64,000 nucleotides of DNA from Aerococcaceae bacterium DSM 111022 (GCA_015863195.1 JACBXO010000001.1:124001-188000), one strand, 5' to 3'. Positions 36,237-45,521 are shown, counted from the first letter of the stretch. Notes: generated by a model not told the origin, from the letters alone. Numbers and translations: made by a program.

Positions 36237-36333
36237 GAGTCGCGGGGCGACTCTACCGACTTTTTGAAGAGGCTTTTAGGCGTGACCTAAAAGCGACATT
36301 CATTTAAGGAAGTCAATTTCTGAAGAAATTGAC
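36237..36333 (+). repeat. Three-hairpin composite element, copy 1
   Basis: Three successive hairpins: GAGTCGCGGGGCGACTC (36237-36253); GCTTTTAGG with CCTAAAAGC (36272-36294); GTCAATTTC with GAAATTGAC (36312-36333). Further copies are near 48.1, 53.9 (inverted) and 60.1 kb. Confidence 0.85.
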
Positions 36334-36479
36334 TATTACTCTTAGTGTTGGTAGTGAGGAAAGAGAAGTAATATGGATTGTGTTAGTTCTTTCATCCTGT
36401 AATATCAATAATGAAATATTCATGTTATAATGAGAGGTATAGCAATTATTTTAATTATAATTTAATTTTGGAGGAAATT

Positions 36480-38051
36480 ATGAGTGATTCAATATTAATC
36501 GCGTTGGCGATGGGTAGTTATATGGTTGTCATTATTGGGATTGGACTTTATTATGCCAAGCGTTCTAATTCGAGTACGGAAGAGTACTTATTAGGTGGGA
36601 GGTCACTTGGTCCTTATGTGACAGCACTCAGTGCTGGGGCTTCAGACATGAGTGGCTGGTTGTTGATGGGGCTACCTGGACTAGCTTATTGGTCTGGGAT
36701 TGGGAGTCCATTTTGGACGGCCGTTGGTTTAGCGATTGGGACCTATTTGAATTGGCTGATTGTTGCTAAACGTCTGCGTGTTTATTCGACTGTCGCAGAT
36801 GATGCGATTACATTGCCGGATTATTTTAGTAATCGATTTAGGGAGCAAGACGAACAGTCGAAACCGATTATGGGAATTGCTTCCATCTTTATTTTAATTT
36901 TCTTTACGGTATATGCGGCGTCGTGTTTTGTAACGGTAGGAAAATTATTCAGTGGGCTATTTGGCGTTGGCTATGTGCCAATGATGATCGTAGGTGCGGT
37001 CTTTGTTGTAGCGTATACTTTTATAGGAGGATTTTTGGCTGAAACGACGTCAGATTTCATGCAAGGGATCGTGATGATCATCGCGTTATTGACGGTGTTG
37101 GTTTTGGGCGTGAATCATGCGGGAGGCGTCCAGGCGGTGGTCGAAAACGCGCGAGAAATTCCAGGTTTCCTAGATTTCTTCGGGATATCAGTGCCTGCCG
37201 TTGATGAGGCGGGCGCGCAATTGGTGTCGAATGGACAGCCCGTTTTCGAAGGTAGCGAATCCCTGGGCTGGATCGTGATTTTATCGAGTTTCGCGTGGGG
37301 GCTAGGGTATTTCGGGATGCCTCAAGTGTTAATCAAATTCATGGCAATCCGCGACCCTAAAGAAGTAAAAGTAGCGCGTCAAGTCGGATCAGTTTGGGCA
37401 TTCGTGTCACTCTTTGTAGCGATCGCGATTGGAATTATTGGCCGTGTGTTGATTCCGACAGAATTTGGCACACTCGCAGCGGCAGAAAATGTGTTCGCGA
37501 CGCTTATTCAAGCGATGGTAAACCCATTCTTTGCAGGAATTGTGATGGCCGGGATTTTAGCGGCAACGATCAGTTCCGCGGATTCGTATTTATTAATTGG
37601 TGCGTCCGCATTTTCTCAAAACTTATACAAAGGGATTTTCAAGAAAGAAGCATCCGACAAACGCGTTTTAGCCATGACACGCCTGACTTTAGTCGTGATG
37701 ACGGTGCTGGGGATTTTACTTTCTTTAGATGGAAATTCAGTCATTTTCAACATCGTTTCTTACGCCTGGGCTGGCTTTGGCGCGACATTTGGCCCGCTGA
37801 TGCTGTGTTCATTATTCACCAGCCGTATCACTCGAGGTGGCGCGATCGCTGGGATGGTCGCCGGCGGTGTAACGGTGATTATTTGGAACCTATTGGAAAG
37901 CAACTTTGGCGGCATCTTTGCGGTTTATGAATTGCTTCCTGCCTTTATCATTTCACTCGCAGCAATTTTAATTGTAAGTAATATGACTAAACAAAATCCA
38001 CGTGTTACCGAGCAACATGATCGTTTCATCGAGACTTACAATACTTATTAA
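36480..38051 (+). CDS. putP: Sodium/proline symporter PutP
   Basis: A 523-residue sodium:solute symporter with about 13 membrane spans that imports proline with Na+. The Na+-site segment SAGASDMSGWLLMGLPG and YTFIGGFLAETTSD match PutP closely. GGAGGAAATT directly before the ATG at 36480 selects this start over an earlier in-frame ATG. It may serve nutrition or osmoprotection. It is a single gene between repeat-bearing gaps. Confidence 0.94.
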   Translation: MSDSILIALAMGSYMVVIIGIGLYYAKRSNSSTEEYLLGGRSLGPYVTALSAGASDMSGWLLMGLPGLAYWSGIGSPFWTAVGLAIGTYLNWLIVAKRLRVYSTVADDAITLPDYFSNRFREQDEQSKPIMGIASIFILIFFTVYAASCFVTVGKLFSGLFGVGYVPMMIVGAVFVVAYTFIGGFLAETTSDFMQGIVMIIALLTVLVLGVNHAGGVQAVVENAREIPGFLDFFGISVPAVDEAGAQLVSNGQPVFEGSESLGWIVILSSFAWGLGYFGMPQVLIKFMAIRDPKEVKVARQVGSVWAFVSLFVAIAIGIIGRVLIPTEFGTLAAAENVFATLIQAMVNPFFAGIVMAGILAATISSADSYLLIGASAFSQNLYKGIFKKEASDKRVLAMTRLTLVVMTVLGILLSLDGNSVIFNIVSYAWAGFGATFGPLMLCSLFTSRITRGGAIAGMVAGGVTVIIWNLLESNFGGIFAVYELLPAFIISLAAILIVSNMTKQNPRVTEQHDRFIETYNTY

Positions 38052-38062
38052 TCATATTTAGA

Positions 38063-38099
38063 ACGAGCAACTTTCTGAAAAGGAAGGTGCTCGTTTTTT
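38063..38099 (+). terminator. Terminator after putP
   Basis: ACGAGCAACTTTC pairs with GGAAGGTGCTCGT and is followed by T residues. Confidence 0.9.
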
Positions 38100-38166
38100 G
38101 ATTGTAACTGCGATTTAAGTGGGAAGAGGGGATTAGGATAGATTTTATATCCCAGATAGGATGACG

Positions 38167-38336
38167 TGTTAGTTGTTTGGATTGGAATCTGTAAACAACC
38201 AATAATGTGTTGGTTGTTTGGAATGGAAGGCAGAAACAACCAATGAAAACCTAGAATATGTTGGTTGTTTGTTGAGAAATTTGGAAACAACCAATGAAAT
38301 GTTGGTTGTTTGAAGTGAAAGACAGAATCAACCAAA
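38167..38336. repeat. Palindromic repeat array, TTGGTTGTTT family (putP-ppsR gap)
   Basis: Four hairpin units. Left arms (TTRGTTGTTT) start at 38169, 38210, 38261 and 38302; right arms (AAACAACC, last one AATCAACC) start at 38193, 38234, 38285 and 38326. Left to right is 24 bp every time; unit steps are 41, 51 and 41 bp. Confidence 0.88.
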
Positions 38337-38382
38337 AAACCGCACCCCCCAGTGACGTACATTCACCAGTGGCATGCGGTTT
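38337..38382 (-). terminator. Terminator of the ppsR gene (minus strand)
   Basis: AAACCGCA pairs with TGCGGTTT around an inner stem. On the minus strand a T run follows. Confidence 0.7.
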
Positions 38383-38399
38383 ACTAGATAAATCCTATC

Positions 38400-39224
38400 C
38401 TAATCCTGCTTCTTATTCAAAATCGTTTCTTCAATATATTGAGCTGTTTCTTCAACTGATTTGTTCTCGATGTTAATAACAGGGGCACGCAGTTGAGCGA
38501 CTAAGTCATTGAAATAATTTAATTCATAGCGGATGCGGTCCAGATTATTATAACTTGAGTCAGATTTTAGCCCCATCATGCGAATACGTTCAGAACGGAT
38601 GCGGCGAATATATTCAGGAGAAGCGTAAAGCCCAACGATGCGATCACGAGGGACTTCGTACAATACTTTTGGTAAATTAACTTCTGGGACAATCGGTAAA
38701 TTTGTTACCTTATGTGCTTTGTTGGCCAAGAAAATACTTAAAGGTGTTTTAGAAGTTCTCGACACACCTAAAATAACGAGATCAGCTTTCAATAACCCAG
38801 CCGGATTTTTCCCGTCATCGTATTTTACCGCAAATTCAATTGCTTCGATGCGGTCGAAGTAATCCTGGTCCATTGTATGCAAAGCACCGGCATGATTAGC
38901 TGGTTTCAAATTCGTGCGGTCTTCAATAGTTTGGACTAATCCATTTAGATAATCGAAATGTTGTATTTGATTATGGCGGGTAAAGTCAACGCAAAATTGG
39001 TTCAGCCCATTACTAATTAAAGTCGTGACAACGATGGCTTGTTCCTTTTTCGCATCTTCTAAAATGGGTAACAGCGCATCAACGTGCGTGATGAATGGGA
39101 ATTGCTGGACATTAATTTCATCGTGGTAAGAAAATTGCACCAGTGCAGCGCGAACGGCGCGGCGGGCAGTTTCTCCAATTGAATCGGAAATAACGAAGAT
39201 ATTAAGTGGTTTCTTGAGCGTCAT
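38400..39224 (-). CDS. ppsR: Pyruvate, phosphate dikinase regulatory protein (PDRP/PpsR family)
   Basis: A bifunctional kinase/phosphorylase that turns PPDK off and on by ADP-dependent phosphorylation of an active-site Thr and phosphate-dependent removal. The 274-residue protein has the family P-loop GVSRTSKTPLSIFLA, the N-terminal IFVISDSIGETA and the C-terminal RIRYELNYF segment. Its first codons overlap the end of ccpN, and its substrate PpdK is encoded just upstream of ccpN, which supports the assignment strongly. Confidence 0.95.
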   Translation of the reverse strand: MTLKKPLNIFVISDSIGETARRAVRAALVQFSYHDEINVQQFPFITHVDALLPILEDAKKEQAIVVTTLISNGLNQFCVDFTRHNQIQHFDYLNGLVQTIEDRTNLKPANHAGALHTMDQDYFDRIEAIEFAVKYDDGKNPAGLLKADLVILGVSRTSKTPLSIFLANKAHKVTNLPIVPEVNLPKVLYEVPRDRIVGLYASPEYIRRIRSERIRMMGLKSDSSYNNLDRIRYELNYFNDLVAQLRAPVINIENKSVEETAQYIEETILNKKQD

Positions 39225-39850
39225 ATTTTCGGGCCTCCTGGACTATTTTGAATATAATGATTTAAAATCGATGTTTTAGATACTTTTCCGATAATGCGGT
39301 ATGATTCGTCGTTTTCAACCACGGGAAGTGAGTCAATTTCGTGCCGTTGAAGTAAACGAGCGGCAGTCAACACTGTAGTATCCGGATTTACAACAATGAT
39401 ATTCGGCATGCGGGTCATAACTAAGGCGATCGGCGTGGTTTCTGTGTGTGTCCCGTTGATGAGAAAGCGTAAGATATCTTTACGTGACGCGATGCCAATC
39501 AGTTTTTCGTCTTTATCGACGATATATAATGTACCTGAATCATACATAAATAAATTCGTCACACCATCTTGAATCGAAATATCTTGTTTGACAATGAGTG
39601 GGGCGGACATCAAATCTTCCACCTTGGCTCCAAATAATTCCTCGCCCATCAATGGATCAAAATTCAAACCAGAATAGATATAGCCGACTTTCGGGCGGGC
39701 TTCGAGTACGCCAATCATTGTTAAAACGGCCAAATCACTGCGCAATGTAGACTTGGATAAGTCCAATTGAGCAGCGATAAGGTCCGCGCTAATCGGTTCA
39801 TTTTCTTGTACGATTGTGATGATTTCCTTTTGCCTAGCGGTTAAATTCAT
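39221..39850 (-). CDS. ccpN: CcpN-like HTH-CBS transcriptional repressor
   Basis: A 209-residue regulator with an N-terminal winged helix (residues 1-60, including SADLIAAQLDLSKSTLRSDL) and two CBS motifs (about 78-140 and 145-200), matching Bacillus CcpN. In Bacillus CcpN represses gluconeogenic genes and forms an operon with the PpsR homologue, as here. It lies between ppdK and ppsR, so it probably regulates this pyruvate-PEP node. CBS domains likely sense adenine nucleotides. Candidate operators are the AT-rich palindromes near 39.9 and 42.6-42.8 kb. Confidence 0.9.
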   Translation of the reverse strand: MNLTARQKEIITIVQENEPISADLIAAQLDLSKSTLRSDLAVLTMIGVLEARPKVGYIYSGLNFDPLMGEELFGAKVEDLMSAPLIVKQDISIQDGVTNLFMYDSGTLYIVDKDEKLIGIASRKDILRFLINGTHTETTPIALVMTRMPNIIVVNPDTTVLTAARLLQRHEIDSLPVVENDESYRIIGKVSKTSILNHYIQNSPGGPKI

Positions 39851-39884
39851 TTAACTTCACCTATGTTCCTTAAGAATGTGAGAA

Positions 39885-39910
39885 GTGTACTTTTATTGGG
39901 AAAAGTACAC
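39885..39910. promoter_or_regulatory. Perfect inverted repeat in the ccpN leader
   Basis: GTGTACTTTT and AAAAGTACAC form a perfect 10-bp inverted repeat with a 6-nt loop, 35 bp upstream of ccpN. It could be an operator or an RNA hairpin. Confidence 0.5.
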
Positions 39911-39932
39911 CCTATATCTCACATAATAGCAT

Positions 39933-39948
39933 ATAATACGTCTTATTT
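39933..39948. promoter_or_regulatory. Candidate operator upstream of ccpN
   Basis: ATAATACGTCTTATTT is an imperfect palindrome related to the perfect AATAATACGTATTATT at 42831 and to those before ppdK. Confidence 0.4.
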
Positions 39949-39950
39949 CT

Positions 39951-42569
39951 CTATTGAGCTAACTTAATTGTGCTTTGAGCAGCGGCTAATTTCGCCCCAG
40001 GTACTCTAAATGGTGAACAAGAAACGTAGTCTAAACCAACTTGATTAAAGAATTCGACTGATTTAGGGTCACCACCCAGTTCCCCACAAACGCCTAATTT
40101 CAAGTCTGGCTTGACATTACGGCCATTTACAGCGCCCAATTTCACTAATGAACCAACCCCATCAAGGTCAATCGTTTGGAATGGATCATTCTCTAAAATT
40201 CCTTGACTACTGTAGTCATGAATGAAATTATTCGCGTCATCTCTTGAGAAACCAAACACCATCTGCGTTAAGTCATTTGTCCCGAAACTGAAGAAGTCAG
40301 AGTGCCCAGCAATCTCTTCAGCAGTTACACAGGCACGCGGTGTTTCAATCATTGTCCCAATAGTGTAATCAACGGCCGAACCAGTTGTGACAAAAATTTC
40401 ATCAATATGGTCGATGATAATCTGACGTAACGTCTCTAATTCCTTAGCAGTACTCACCAACGGAATCATAATTTCCGGTGTGACATTGATGCCATCTTCT
40501 TTAACGCGTAAAGCTGCACGAATAATCGCTTCCGCTTGCATTAAGTATAATTCTGGGTAAGTAATCGCTAAACGACAACCACGGTGACCAAGCATTGGGT
40601 TTGTTTCTTGTAAATCTTTGACACGCGCCGTCAACTCATCCACAGAAATACCTAATTGTTTACTCACCACTTCAATTTCATGATCGTCATGCGGTAAGAA
40701 TTCGTGTAAAGGCGGATCTAACAAGCGAACCACAACCGGTAAGTCTCCTGTTAATCCGAATATCCCTTCGAAATCCGTTTGTTGATGCGGTAAGATATTT
40801 TGAATCGCTTGAGCACGCGTACCTGGATTATTCGCTAAAATGAAACGACGAATTTCAATTAAACGTTCAGGGGCAAAGAACATATGCTCCGTACGAACTA
40901 AACCAATCCCAGCGGCACCAAAATTAAGTCCTGTTTGGATATCACTTAAAGTTTCCGCGTTCATACGTACTTTCATACGCGCGACTTCATCCGCCCAAGT
41001 CATGACTGTTTCAAATGTTTCGTCCGTTGCGGTAGGAACTGTCTCAAGTGCGCCTAGGAAAATTTGACCGAGTGTACCGTCAACAGAAATAATATCTCCT
41101 TCATGAATTGTTCCACCGGCATAATTCACCGTTTTCGTATCGTAATTAATATCTAAATCAACCACACCAGCCACACAACAACGTCCCATCCCACGCGCCA
41201 CAACCGCTGCATGGGAAGTCATCCCACCGGTACTTGTCACAATCGCTTGACTGACAGCCATTCCTTCAATATCTTCCGGCGACGTTTCCATACGCACTAA
41301 AATCACCGCTTCGCCTTCATTCGCTTTTTCTGTTGCGGTTTCTGCATCGAAGTAAACGCGTCCTGTGGCAGCACCGGGGCTGGCAGGTAAACCTTTACTT
41401 GAAACTAATTGCGCAGTAAGTAATGCTTCTTCTTTAAAAGAAGGGTGCAACAGTTGGTCAATTGATTTCGGATCTAACATTAATAAGGCTTGTTCCTTAT
41501 TAATTAAACCTTCTTCCACTAAATCAACCGCAATCTTAAACGCCGCTTTGGCTGTTCGTTTCCCATTACGCGTTTGTAAGATGAAGAGTTTGCCATTTTC
41601 AATCGTGAATTCAATATCTTGCATGTCTTGATAGTGTGCTTCTAATGTTTCAGTAATTTCCGTAAATTGGGCATACACTTCAGGCATTTGTTCTTCCAAC
41701 AACGCAATCGGATTAGGTGTTCTAATCCCAGCCACAACATCTTCCCCTTGGGCATTGAGTAAATATTCACCGTAAACGCGCTTTTCACCTGTTGATGCGT
41801 CACGCGTGAAGGCAACGCCTGTCCCACTATTTTCCCCAGAATTACCAAAGACCATTTCTTGAACATTGACCGCCGTTCCTAAATCGTCTGCAATTTCATT
41901 TAATTGACGGTAGAAAATGGCTCGCGGGTTATTCCAAGAATCAAACACCGCACGCACCGCCTCAAATAATTGATCCACCGGGTCTTGCGGGAATTCATGG
42001 TCGAATTCCTGATAAATCGCCTTATACTCCGCAATTAAATCTTGTAAATCTTCCGCTTGTAGTTCACTATCAAATTGATATCCCTTGCTGTCACGGGCTT
42101 TATCCAATGCACGCGCAAATTTATGGGCAGGAATTTCATACACAACTTCCCCAAACATTTGCAGCAAGCGTCGGTAACTATCATATGCAAAGCTTCGTTT
42201 CCCAGTATTTTCCGCCAACATTTCGACACTCTCGTCGTTTAATCCTAAGTTTAAAATCGTATCCATCATCCCAGGCATTGAAATTGCCGCACCACTTCGC
42301 ACTGAAACGAGTAGTAAATTCTCCGCGTTGAACGCTTTACCCGTTTGTTCTTCCAGTATACGCAATGCTTCCAGCACGTCTTCTTTCAATACTTCGACCG
42401 TATTTTCCGGATCAGCCAAATATTCCATACATGTTTCTGTCGTAATCGTAAATCCGTTCGGTACCGGCAAGCCCAAGTTGACCATTTCCGATAAATTGGC
42501 ACCTTTTCCACCTAACAACGCTTTCATTTCTTTGTTACCTTCATTGAAGTTATAAACCCGTTTTGTCAT
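39951..42569 (-). CDS. ppdK: Pyruvate, phosphate dikinase
   Basis: Interconverts pyruvate, ATP and phosphate with PEP, AMP and PPi. The 872-residue enzyme has the usual three parts: an N-terminal ATP-grasp domain (GGKGANLSEM near the start), the phospho-His domain with GGMTSHAAVVARGMG (catalytic His preceded by the regulatory Thr) and the C-terminal TIM barrel with catalytic Cys in VCGELGGDPKS. GGCGGAG precedes the ATG on the minus strand. It heads the ppdK-ccpN-ppsR group. Palindromes overlap its promoter. Confidence 0.97.
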   Translation of the reverse strand: MTKRVYNFNEGNKEMKALLGGKGANLSEMVNLGLPVPNGFTITTETCMEYLADPENTVEVLKEDVLEALRILEEQTGKAFNAENLLLVSVRSGAAISMPGMMDTILNLGLNDESVEMLAENTGKRSFAYDSYRRLLQMFGEVVYEIPAHKFARALDKARDSKGYQFDSELQAEDLQDLIAEYKAIYQEFDHEFPQDPVDQLFEAVRAVFDSWNNPRAIFYRQLNEIADDLGTAVNVQEMVFGNSGENSGTGVAFTRDASTGEKRVYGEYLLNAQGEDVVAGIRTPNPIALLEEQMPEVYAQFTEITETLEAHYQDMQDIEFTIENGKLFILQTRNGKRTAKAAFKIAVDLVEEGLINKEQALLMLDPKSIDQLLHPSFKEEALLTAQLVSSKGLPASPGAATGRVYFDAETATEKANEGEAVILVRMETSPEDIEGMAVSQAIVTSTGGMTSHAAVVARGMGRCCVAGVVDLDINYDTKTVNYAGGTIHEGDIISVDGTLGQIFLGALETVPTATDETFETVMTWADEVARMKVRMNAETLSDIQTGLNFGAAGIGLVRTEHMFFAPERLIEIRRFILANNPGTRAQAIQNILPHQQTDFEGIFGLTGDLPVVVRLLDPPLHEFLPHDDHEIEVVSKQLGISVDELTARVKDLQETNPMLGHRGCRLAITYPELYLMQAEAIIRAALRVKEDGINVTPEIMIPLVSTAKELETLRQIIIDHIDEIFVTTGSAVDYTIGTMIETPRACVTAEEIAGHSDFFSFGTNDLTQMVFGFSRDDANNFIHDYSSQGILENDPFQTIDLDGVGSLVKLGAVNGRNVKPDLKLGVCGELGGDPKSVEFFNQVGLDYVSCSPFRVPGAKLAAAQSTIKLAQ

Positions 42570-42613
42570 TTCAATTCTCCGCCTTTCAATTATTAAGCCG
42601 TATTTAATTATAT

Positions 42614-42660
42614 ATAATACACGTTATTTAAAATAACGCAACAAATAATGCGCATTATTT
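42614..42660 (-). promoter_or_regulatory. ppdK promoter overlapped by palindromic operators
   Basis: On the minus strand TTGCGT (plus 42636-42641) and TATTAT (plus 42614-42619) are 16 nt apart. The perfect palindrome CGTTATTTAAAATAACG (42622-42638) fills the space between them, and AAATAATGCGCATTATTT (42643-42660) lies just upstream. CcpN is the natural candidate to bind, by inference. Confidence 0.55.
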
Positions 42661-43041
42661 AAAATGTGGTGCGCGGTATATAACAGTTGATAAATATGTG
42701 AGTACAGCTGGAGCATCGGAGTGGGGCGCTTTCATTGAAAACGAGAGAGTCGAACCGATACAAAAATATTTTTTGTGATTAAGACGTATTAATGCTTGGA
42801 TTTGCTAGAAATAGGTGAGTGTCTGCTTTCAATAATACGTATTATTTGTTTTCTGATTTCGATTTCTTTGGAATACTTTTCAAAAATGATATAATATTTT
42901 TTGAGCGTGGTTAATGCGGTCAGTTTGCGAAAAGTCGATATTAAGTGTATAATTGAGTGACTTTAAAACACGGTTATTGTATACTGAATTTGTGTGCTGC
43001 AATAATTTGTGGTGAATAAAAAAGAGAGGATCGATATCACT
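42661..43041. other. ppdK-ireB intergenic region
   Basis: No gene is visible. It holds the ppdK upstream region, a perfect palindrome at 42831-42846 and the ireB promoter (TTGGAA at 42868-42873, TATAAT at 42890-42895, 16-nt spacing). Confidence 0.55.
42831..42846. promoter_or_regulatory. Perfect palindrome upstream of ireB
   Basis: AATAATACGTATTATT is a 16-bp perfect palindrome, 22 bp upstream of the ireB -35. It is related to the ppdK and ccpN palindromes. Confidence 0.5.
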
Positions 43042-43296
43042 ATGAAATCATTAGATGAAACGATTTTATTTCACGTTGACGATATTAATCGCAAGTCAGT
43101 GCGTGAAACGTTAGAAATTGTCTATAATGCCCTCGAAGAAAAAGGTTATAATCCAATTAATCAAATTGTTGGTTACTTATTATCTGGGGATCCTGCGTAT
43201 ATTCCACGTCACAATGATGCGCGTAATTTAATTAGACGTTATGAGCGTGACGAAATTATTGAGGACTTAGTTGAGTACTATTTGACCATTAAATAA
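43042..43296 (+). CDS. ireB: IreB family regulatory phosphoprotein (UPF0297)
   Basis: An 84-residue protein beginning [14 protein letters not shown], with [19 protein letters not shown] in its core, the DUF965/IreB signature. In enterococci IreB is a substrate of the IreK Ser/Thr kinase that affects cephalosporin resistance. The frame could start further upstream, but GAGAGG and family length favour the ATG at 43042. It ends 1 nt before ruvX starts, giving the conserved ireB-ruvX-yrzB cluster. Confidence 0.95.
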   Translation: MKSLDETILFHVDDINRKSVRETLEIVYNALEEKGYNPINQIVGYLLSGDPAYIPRHNDARNLIRRYERDEIIEDLVEYYLTIK

Positions 43297-43297
43297 T

Positions 43298-43726
43298 ATG
43301 ACAAATTATCAACGAATTATGGGACTGGATGTTGGAAGTGTGACTGTCGGGGTTGCGGTGAGCGATTTATTGGGCTGGACTGCCCAACCGGTGGAAACAA
43401 TACGCATTAATGAAGACCAAGGCGATTTTGGTTTTAAGCGTTTGACACAGTTAATTGAAGAGAATGGTGTTAAAACGGTGGTAATCGGTTTACCTAAGAA
43501 TATGAATAATTCGATTGGGCCTCGTGCGGAAGCGTCGATGGCTTATGGTGACCGTTTGCTGAAAGTTTTACCCGATTTAAATATAGTGTATCAGGATGAA
43601 CGCTTATCAACATCACAAGCTGAAAGAATGCTGATTTCGGGAGATGTTTCTCGGGCGAAGCGTAAAAAGGTTATTGATAAAGTTGCAGCTGTAATCATTT
43701 TACAAAATTATTTAGATGCACAATAA
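43298..43726 (+). CDS. ruvX: Putative pre-16S rRNA nuclease / Holliday junction resolvase RuvX (YqgF)
   Basis: A 142-residue RNase H-fold nuclease with [16 protein letters not shown] at the N-terminus, [17 protein letters not shown] in the middle and [15 protein letters not shown] carrying the acidic catalytic residues. E. coli YqgF matures the 16S rRNA 5' end; the resolvase name is historical. It sits between ireB and yrzB, as in most Firmicutes. Confidence 0.95.
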   Translation: MTNYQRIMGLDVGSVTVGVAVSDLLGWTAQPVETIRINEDQGDFGFKRLTQLIEENGVKTVVIGLPKNMNNSIGPRAEASMAYGDRLLKVLPDLNIVYQDERLSTSQAERMLISGDVSRAKRKKVIDKVAAVIILQNYLDAQ

Positions 43727-43750
43727 ACAAGAAGTTTAAAGGAGTTTAGT

Positions 43751-44059
43751 ATGTCAGATAAACACGAACACAATCATGATGAAGAATCATACATCACTTT
43801 AGTTGATGAAGAAGGTAATGAAGCCTTATATCAAATCTTATTCACTTTTAGATCAGACGATTTCGGGAAAAATTATGTTATTCTATTCCCTGTAAGTGCT
43901 GAAGACGAAGATGATGATGAAAATGTAGAACTTCAAGCATATTCTTATGAAGAAGCGGAAGACGAATTGTCAGGTGCTTTACACCCAATCGAAACGGAAG
44001 AAGAATGGGATATGGTTGAGGAAGTTTTAAATACATTTATCCAAGATGAAAATATGTAA
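43751..44059 (+). CDS. yrzB: DUF1292 family acidic protein (YrzB)
   Basis: A 102-residue, strongly acidic protein with the DUF1292 pattern ITLVDEEGNEALYQILFTF followed by YVILFP. The N-terminus is His/Asp/Glu-rich (DKHEHNHDEE). Function is unknown. AAGGAG precedes the ATG, and a terminator follows. It completes the ireB-ruvX-yrzB cluster. Confidence 0.92.
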   Translation: MSDKHEHNHDEESYITLVDEEGNEALYQILFTFRSDDFGKNYVILFPVSAEDEDDDENVELQAYSYEEAEDELSGALHPIETEEEWDMVEEVLNTFIQDENM

Positions 44060-44060
44060 A

Positions 44061-44098
44061 AGATCACACTGCCACTTTGTGGGAGTGTGATTTTTCTA
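44061..44098 (+). terminator. Terminator after yrzB
   Basis: ATCACACTGCCAC pairs with GGGAGTGTGAT and is followed by TTTTT. Confidence 0.85.
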
Positions 44099-44118
44099 GG
44101 TAGAGTTCACATTGTTTT

Positions 44119-44134
44119 GTAACGTTATCGTTAC
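44119..44134. promoter_or_regulatory. Inverted repeat upstream of mltG
   Basis: GTAACGTTATCGTTAC is a perfect 6-bp inverted repeat with a 4-bp centre, in the promoter region of mltG. The binding factor is unknown. Confidence 0.4.
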
Positions 44135-44191
44135 TTATCTGAGAGAATAATCTGTTATGATAGTTGGAACAATGTAGAATAAGGAGTTTAT

Positions 44192-45430
44192 ATGAGCGAT
44201 AATAAATGGCACGAATTACGTGAAGAAGCGAAAAAAGAAGAAACTAAAGATGCCAAACTCCAATTATGGACGAATCGAATCGTTAGGTATATTATATTAG
44301 CGATTGTTTTAATTGTTTTAGTAATTGGGGTGTCTGGCTATTTTTATGTCCAAAATGCTTTAAGCCCTGTAAATGAATCCAATCAAGAAATGGTTGAGGT
44401 TACGATACCAGTTGGGAGTAATGCCTCAGATATTGCGGGTATTTTAGATGATGCTGGTGTTGTAAATAATGCGCAATTATTTGATTATTATTTGAAATTC
44501 AATAATAATGAGGAATTACAAGCGGGTCATTATGAGTTTAATCAGAGTATGGATGCTGCTGGTATTCTCCAAACACTTCAGGAAGGCGGGGAGCCTATCT
44601 TCGTTGATGCGGATACGACGATTACCGTTATCGAGGGGATGCAGCTGACTGAGATCGCAGCGATAGTCGACGAAAATACTGCCATAACTTCCGAAGAATT
44701 TATGGATGTGGTGAGTGATGAGGCGTTTATCCAAGAATTAGAGACGCAATTCCCGTCGATGTTGGCTGGTTTGTCGGATATTGAGGGGTTAAATTATACT
44801 TTAGAAGGGTATTTATTCCCGGCGACGTATGATTATTTTGCGGGGATGTCTGCTCAGGAGTTGATTACTGAGATGATTGCGGCTTCTAATAATGTTTATC
44901 AGTCATTAATCGCGGATTTAGAGTATACTTACTTGAGTTTCGATCAGGTGTTGACTTTGGCGTCGATTGTTGAGCGTGAGGCTGTGACTCAGGAGGACCG
45001 TCAGATGGTGTCGGGTGTGTTCTACAACCGTCTTGAGGTTGGGATGCCTTTACAGAGTGATATTACGGTGCTTTACGCGTTGGGTGAGCATAAGGAGTTT
45101 GTGACTTATAGTGATTTAGAGGTCGATTCGCCTTATAATACTTATATGTACGATGGCTTGCCGCCTGGTCCGATTAATAGTCCGAGTTTGATGTCTATTG
45201 AGTCGGTTATTTATCCGGAATGGAACAATTTCTATTACTTCGTGGCTGATTTAGATACGGGTGAGGTTTATTATTCTTCGACGATTGAGGAGCATGATGC
45301 TTTGGTTGAGGAATATGTGAATTCGCGTCAAGAATCGATCGAAAATGCGGAAGAATCTTCTACAAATGAAGAAATTAGTGACACAAGTGCTGAAGAAAGT
45401 GCTATAATAGAAGAATCAGTAGTAGAATAA
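44192..45430 (+). CDS. mltG: Endolytic murein transglycosylase MltG (YceG-like)
   Basis: Cuts nascent glycan strands at the membrane and so sets their length. The 412-residue protein has a cytoplasmic N-terminus, one membrane span (about residues 31-54) and an extracellular YceG domain with a LysM-like part. The catalytic Glu lies in LASIVEREAVTQEDR, followed by VSGVFYNRL and the QSDITVLYALG region. A Ser/Glu-rich tail of about 40 residues ends the protein. AAGGAG precedes the ATG. udk and greA follow, the usual Firmicutes order. Confidence 0.95.
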   Translation: MSDNKWHELREEAKKEETKDAKLQLWTNRIVRYIILAIVLIVLVIGVSGYFYVQNALSPVNESNQEMVEVTIPVGSNASDIAGILDDAGVVNNAQLFDYYLKFNNNEELQAGHYEFNQSMDAAGILQTLQEGGEPIFVDADTTITVIEGMQLTEIAAIVDENTAITSEEFMDVVSDEAFIQELETQFPSMLAGLSDIEGLNYTLEGYLFPATYDYFAGMSAQELITEMIAASNNVYQSLIADLEYTYLSFDQVLTLASIVEREAVTQEDRQMVSGVFYNRLEVGMPLQSDITVLYALGEHKEFVTYSDLEVDSPYNTYMYDGLPPGPINSPSLMSIESVIYPEWNNFYYFVADLDTGEVYYSSTIEEHDALVEEYVNSRQESIENAEESSTNEEISDTSAEESAIIEESVVE

Positions 45431-45521
45431 ATCTAATTCCATTTTAAATTAAGATGAGTGAGTTCAGTGAATTTCTTGAACTCACTCATCTATTTACGGT
45501 TAATTATAGGAGGAGAAGGCC

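Noticed and set aside
37394-37930. A 178-codon frame inside putP.
   Set aside because: It lies in another frame of a well supported transporter gene and has Arg/Trp/Cys-rich composition typical of shadow frames.
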